Shown here one piece after another: positions 13,998 to 14,139 of a stretch of 14,139 bases of DNA (positions are counted from its first letter, which is position 1; each line of letters starts with the position of its first letter). The notes below the pieces were generated by a model. The model was not told where the DNA came from. It made no database searches and saw only the letters and a program-made list of their open reading frames with translations. Origin of the DNA: RPQK01 sp041946865 (GTDB taxonomy: Bacteria > Acidobacteriota > UBA6911 > RPQK01). The stretch lies in the NCBI GenBank assembly GCA_041946865.1, contig JBHGBF010000287.1, forward strand, positions 1-14,139, in the 5' to 3' direction. The translations under genes were made by a program, and so were the position numbers.

Positions 13998-14011
13998 GGG
14001 GCCACGGCCCC
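13998..14011 (+). terminator. Weak hairpin after the FGE-like gene
   Basis: GGGGCC-AC-GGCCCC directly follows the TAA stop; physically this would be a 5-bp GC stem with a 4-base loop. There is no T run afterwards, so it is at best a weak or Rho-assisted terminator. The bases from here to 14080 hold a TATAAG at 14025-14030 but no gene I can support. Confidence 0.25.
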
Positions 14012-14080
14012 ACTGAGGAGACACTATAAGCGGCGGGTGTGGGGGCAAGCCGCTGCAATGGTTCAGGGGCTTTTGAGGCT

Positions 14081-14096
14081 GTAACCGCTCAGTTTT
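14081..14096. repeat. Dispersed repeat, copy C (16-base core)
   Basis: GTAACCGCTCAGTTTT is identical to the first 16 bases of copies A (4154-4169) and B (7771-7786), in the same orientation. Beyond it the match decays, with only scattered agreement such as GGCAGC. The conserved end with a variable interior is what one expects of an element terminus. Confidence 0.7.
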
Positions 14097-14139
14097 TTGT
14101 TCGGAGTGTGGCAGCAACGAGGAGAGAGGCCGGTGCTTT

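Overview
The window is an ordinary-looking chromosomal segment of a high-GC, Gram-negative-type bacterium. Three things suggest an Acidobacteriota-like organism: a secreted S46 dipeptidyl peptidase, a Tat-exported aldo/keto reductase, and dispersed hairpin repeats with TGAA(A) loops. This assignment is an inference from gene content and general resemblance; no marker in the window proves it. I saw no tRNA, rRNA, CRISPR array, transposase or phage gene.

Layout. From 1 to about 8080 all genes lie on the minus strand. In order of increasing coordinate they are: a secreted S46 peptidase (270-2357), a small unknown ORF (2502-2768), tyrosyl-tRNA synthetase tyrS (2855-4093), a two-gene unit of a Tat-type aldo/keto reductase and a DUF2271-like secreted protein (4170-5675), a 364-base spacer with a three-hairpin repeat, the tRNA thiolation enzyme thiI (6100-7281), a small lipoprotein-like gene with a duplicated start region (7328-7714), and a degenerate ArsC/low-molecular-weight phosphatase remnant (7821-8078). 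From 8208 onward most genes are on the plus strand: a CBM9-like secreted protein, a second secreted protein of unknown role, a TPR protein divergent from a membrane-anchored unknown protein on the minus strand (9653-10402), a CCA-adding/poly(A) polymerase family enzyme, and a lipoprotein with a formylglycine-generating-enzyme-like domain that lacks the catalytic cysteines.

How the genes fit together. Three genes serve tRNA: tyrS charges it, thiI thiolates U8, and the nucleotidyltransferase matures or repairs its 3' end. They are not one operon. Much of the rest encodes exported proteins (S46 peptidase, DUF2271-like protein, Tat aldo/keto reductase, CBM9-like protein, two lipoproteins), consistent with a heterotroph that processes peptides and sugars in the periplasm. 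The DUF2271-like and reductase genes touch (TAA directly followed by ATG) and probably act together.

The most notable signals are not new enzymes. (1) A repeat beginning GTAACCGCTCAGTTTT occurs three times in the same orientation. Two copies of 54 and 59 bases form the 3' ends of two genes, both of which look damaged at that point. (2) Six or seven genes carry a -10-like element only 6 to 11 bases before the start codon, mostly with no usable Shine-Dalgarno sequence, which suggests leaderless transcription. Other genes in the window have a clear Shine-Dalgarno instead. (3) A 75-base in-frame duplication copies the start region of a lipoprotein gene. I did not find a convincing new multi-gene system.
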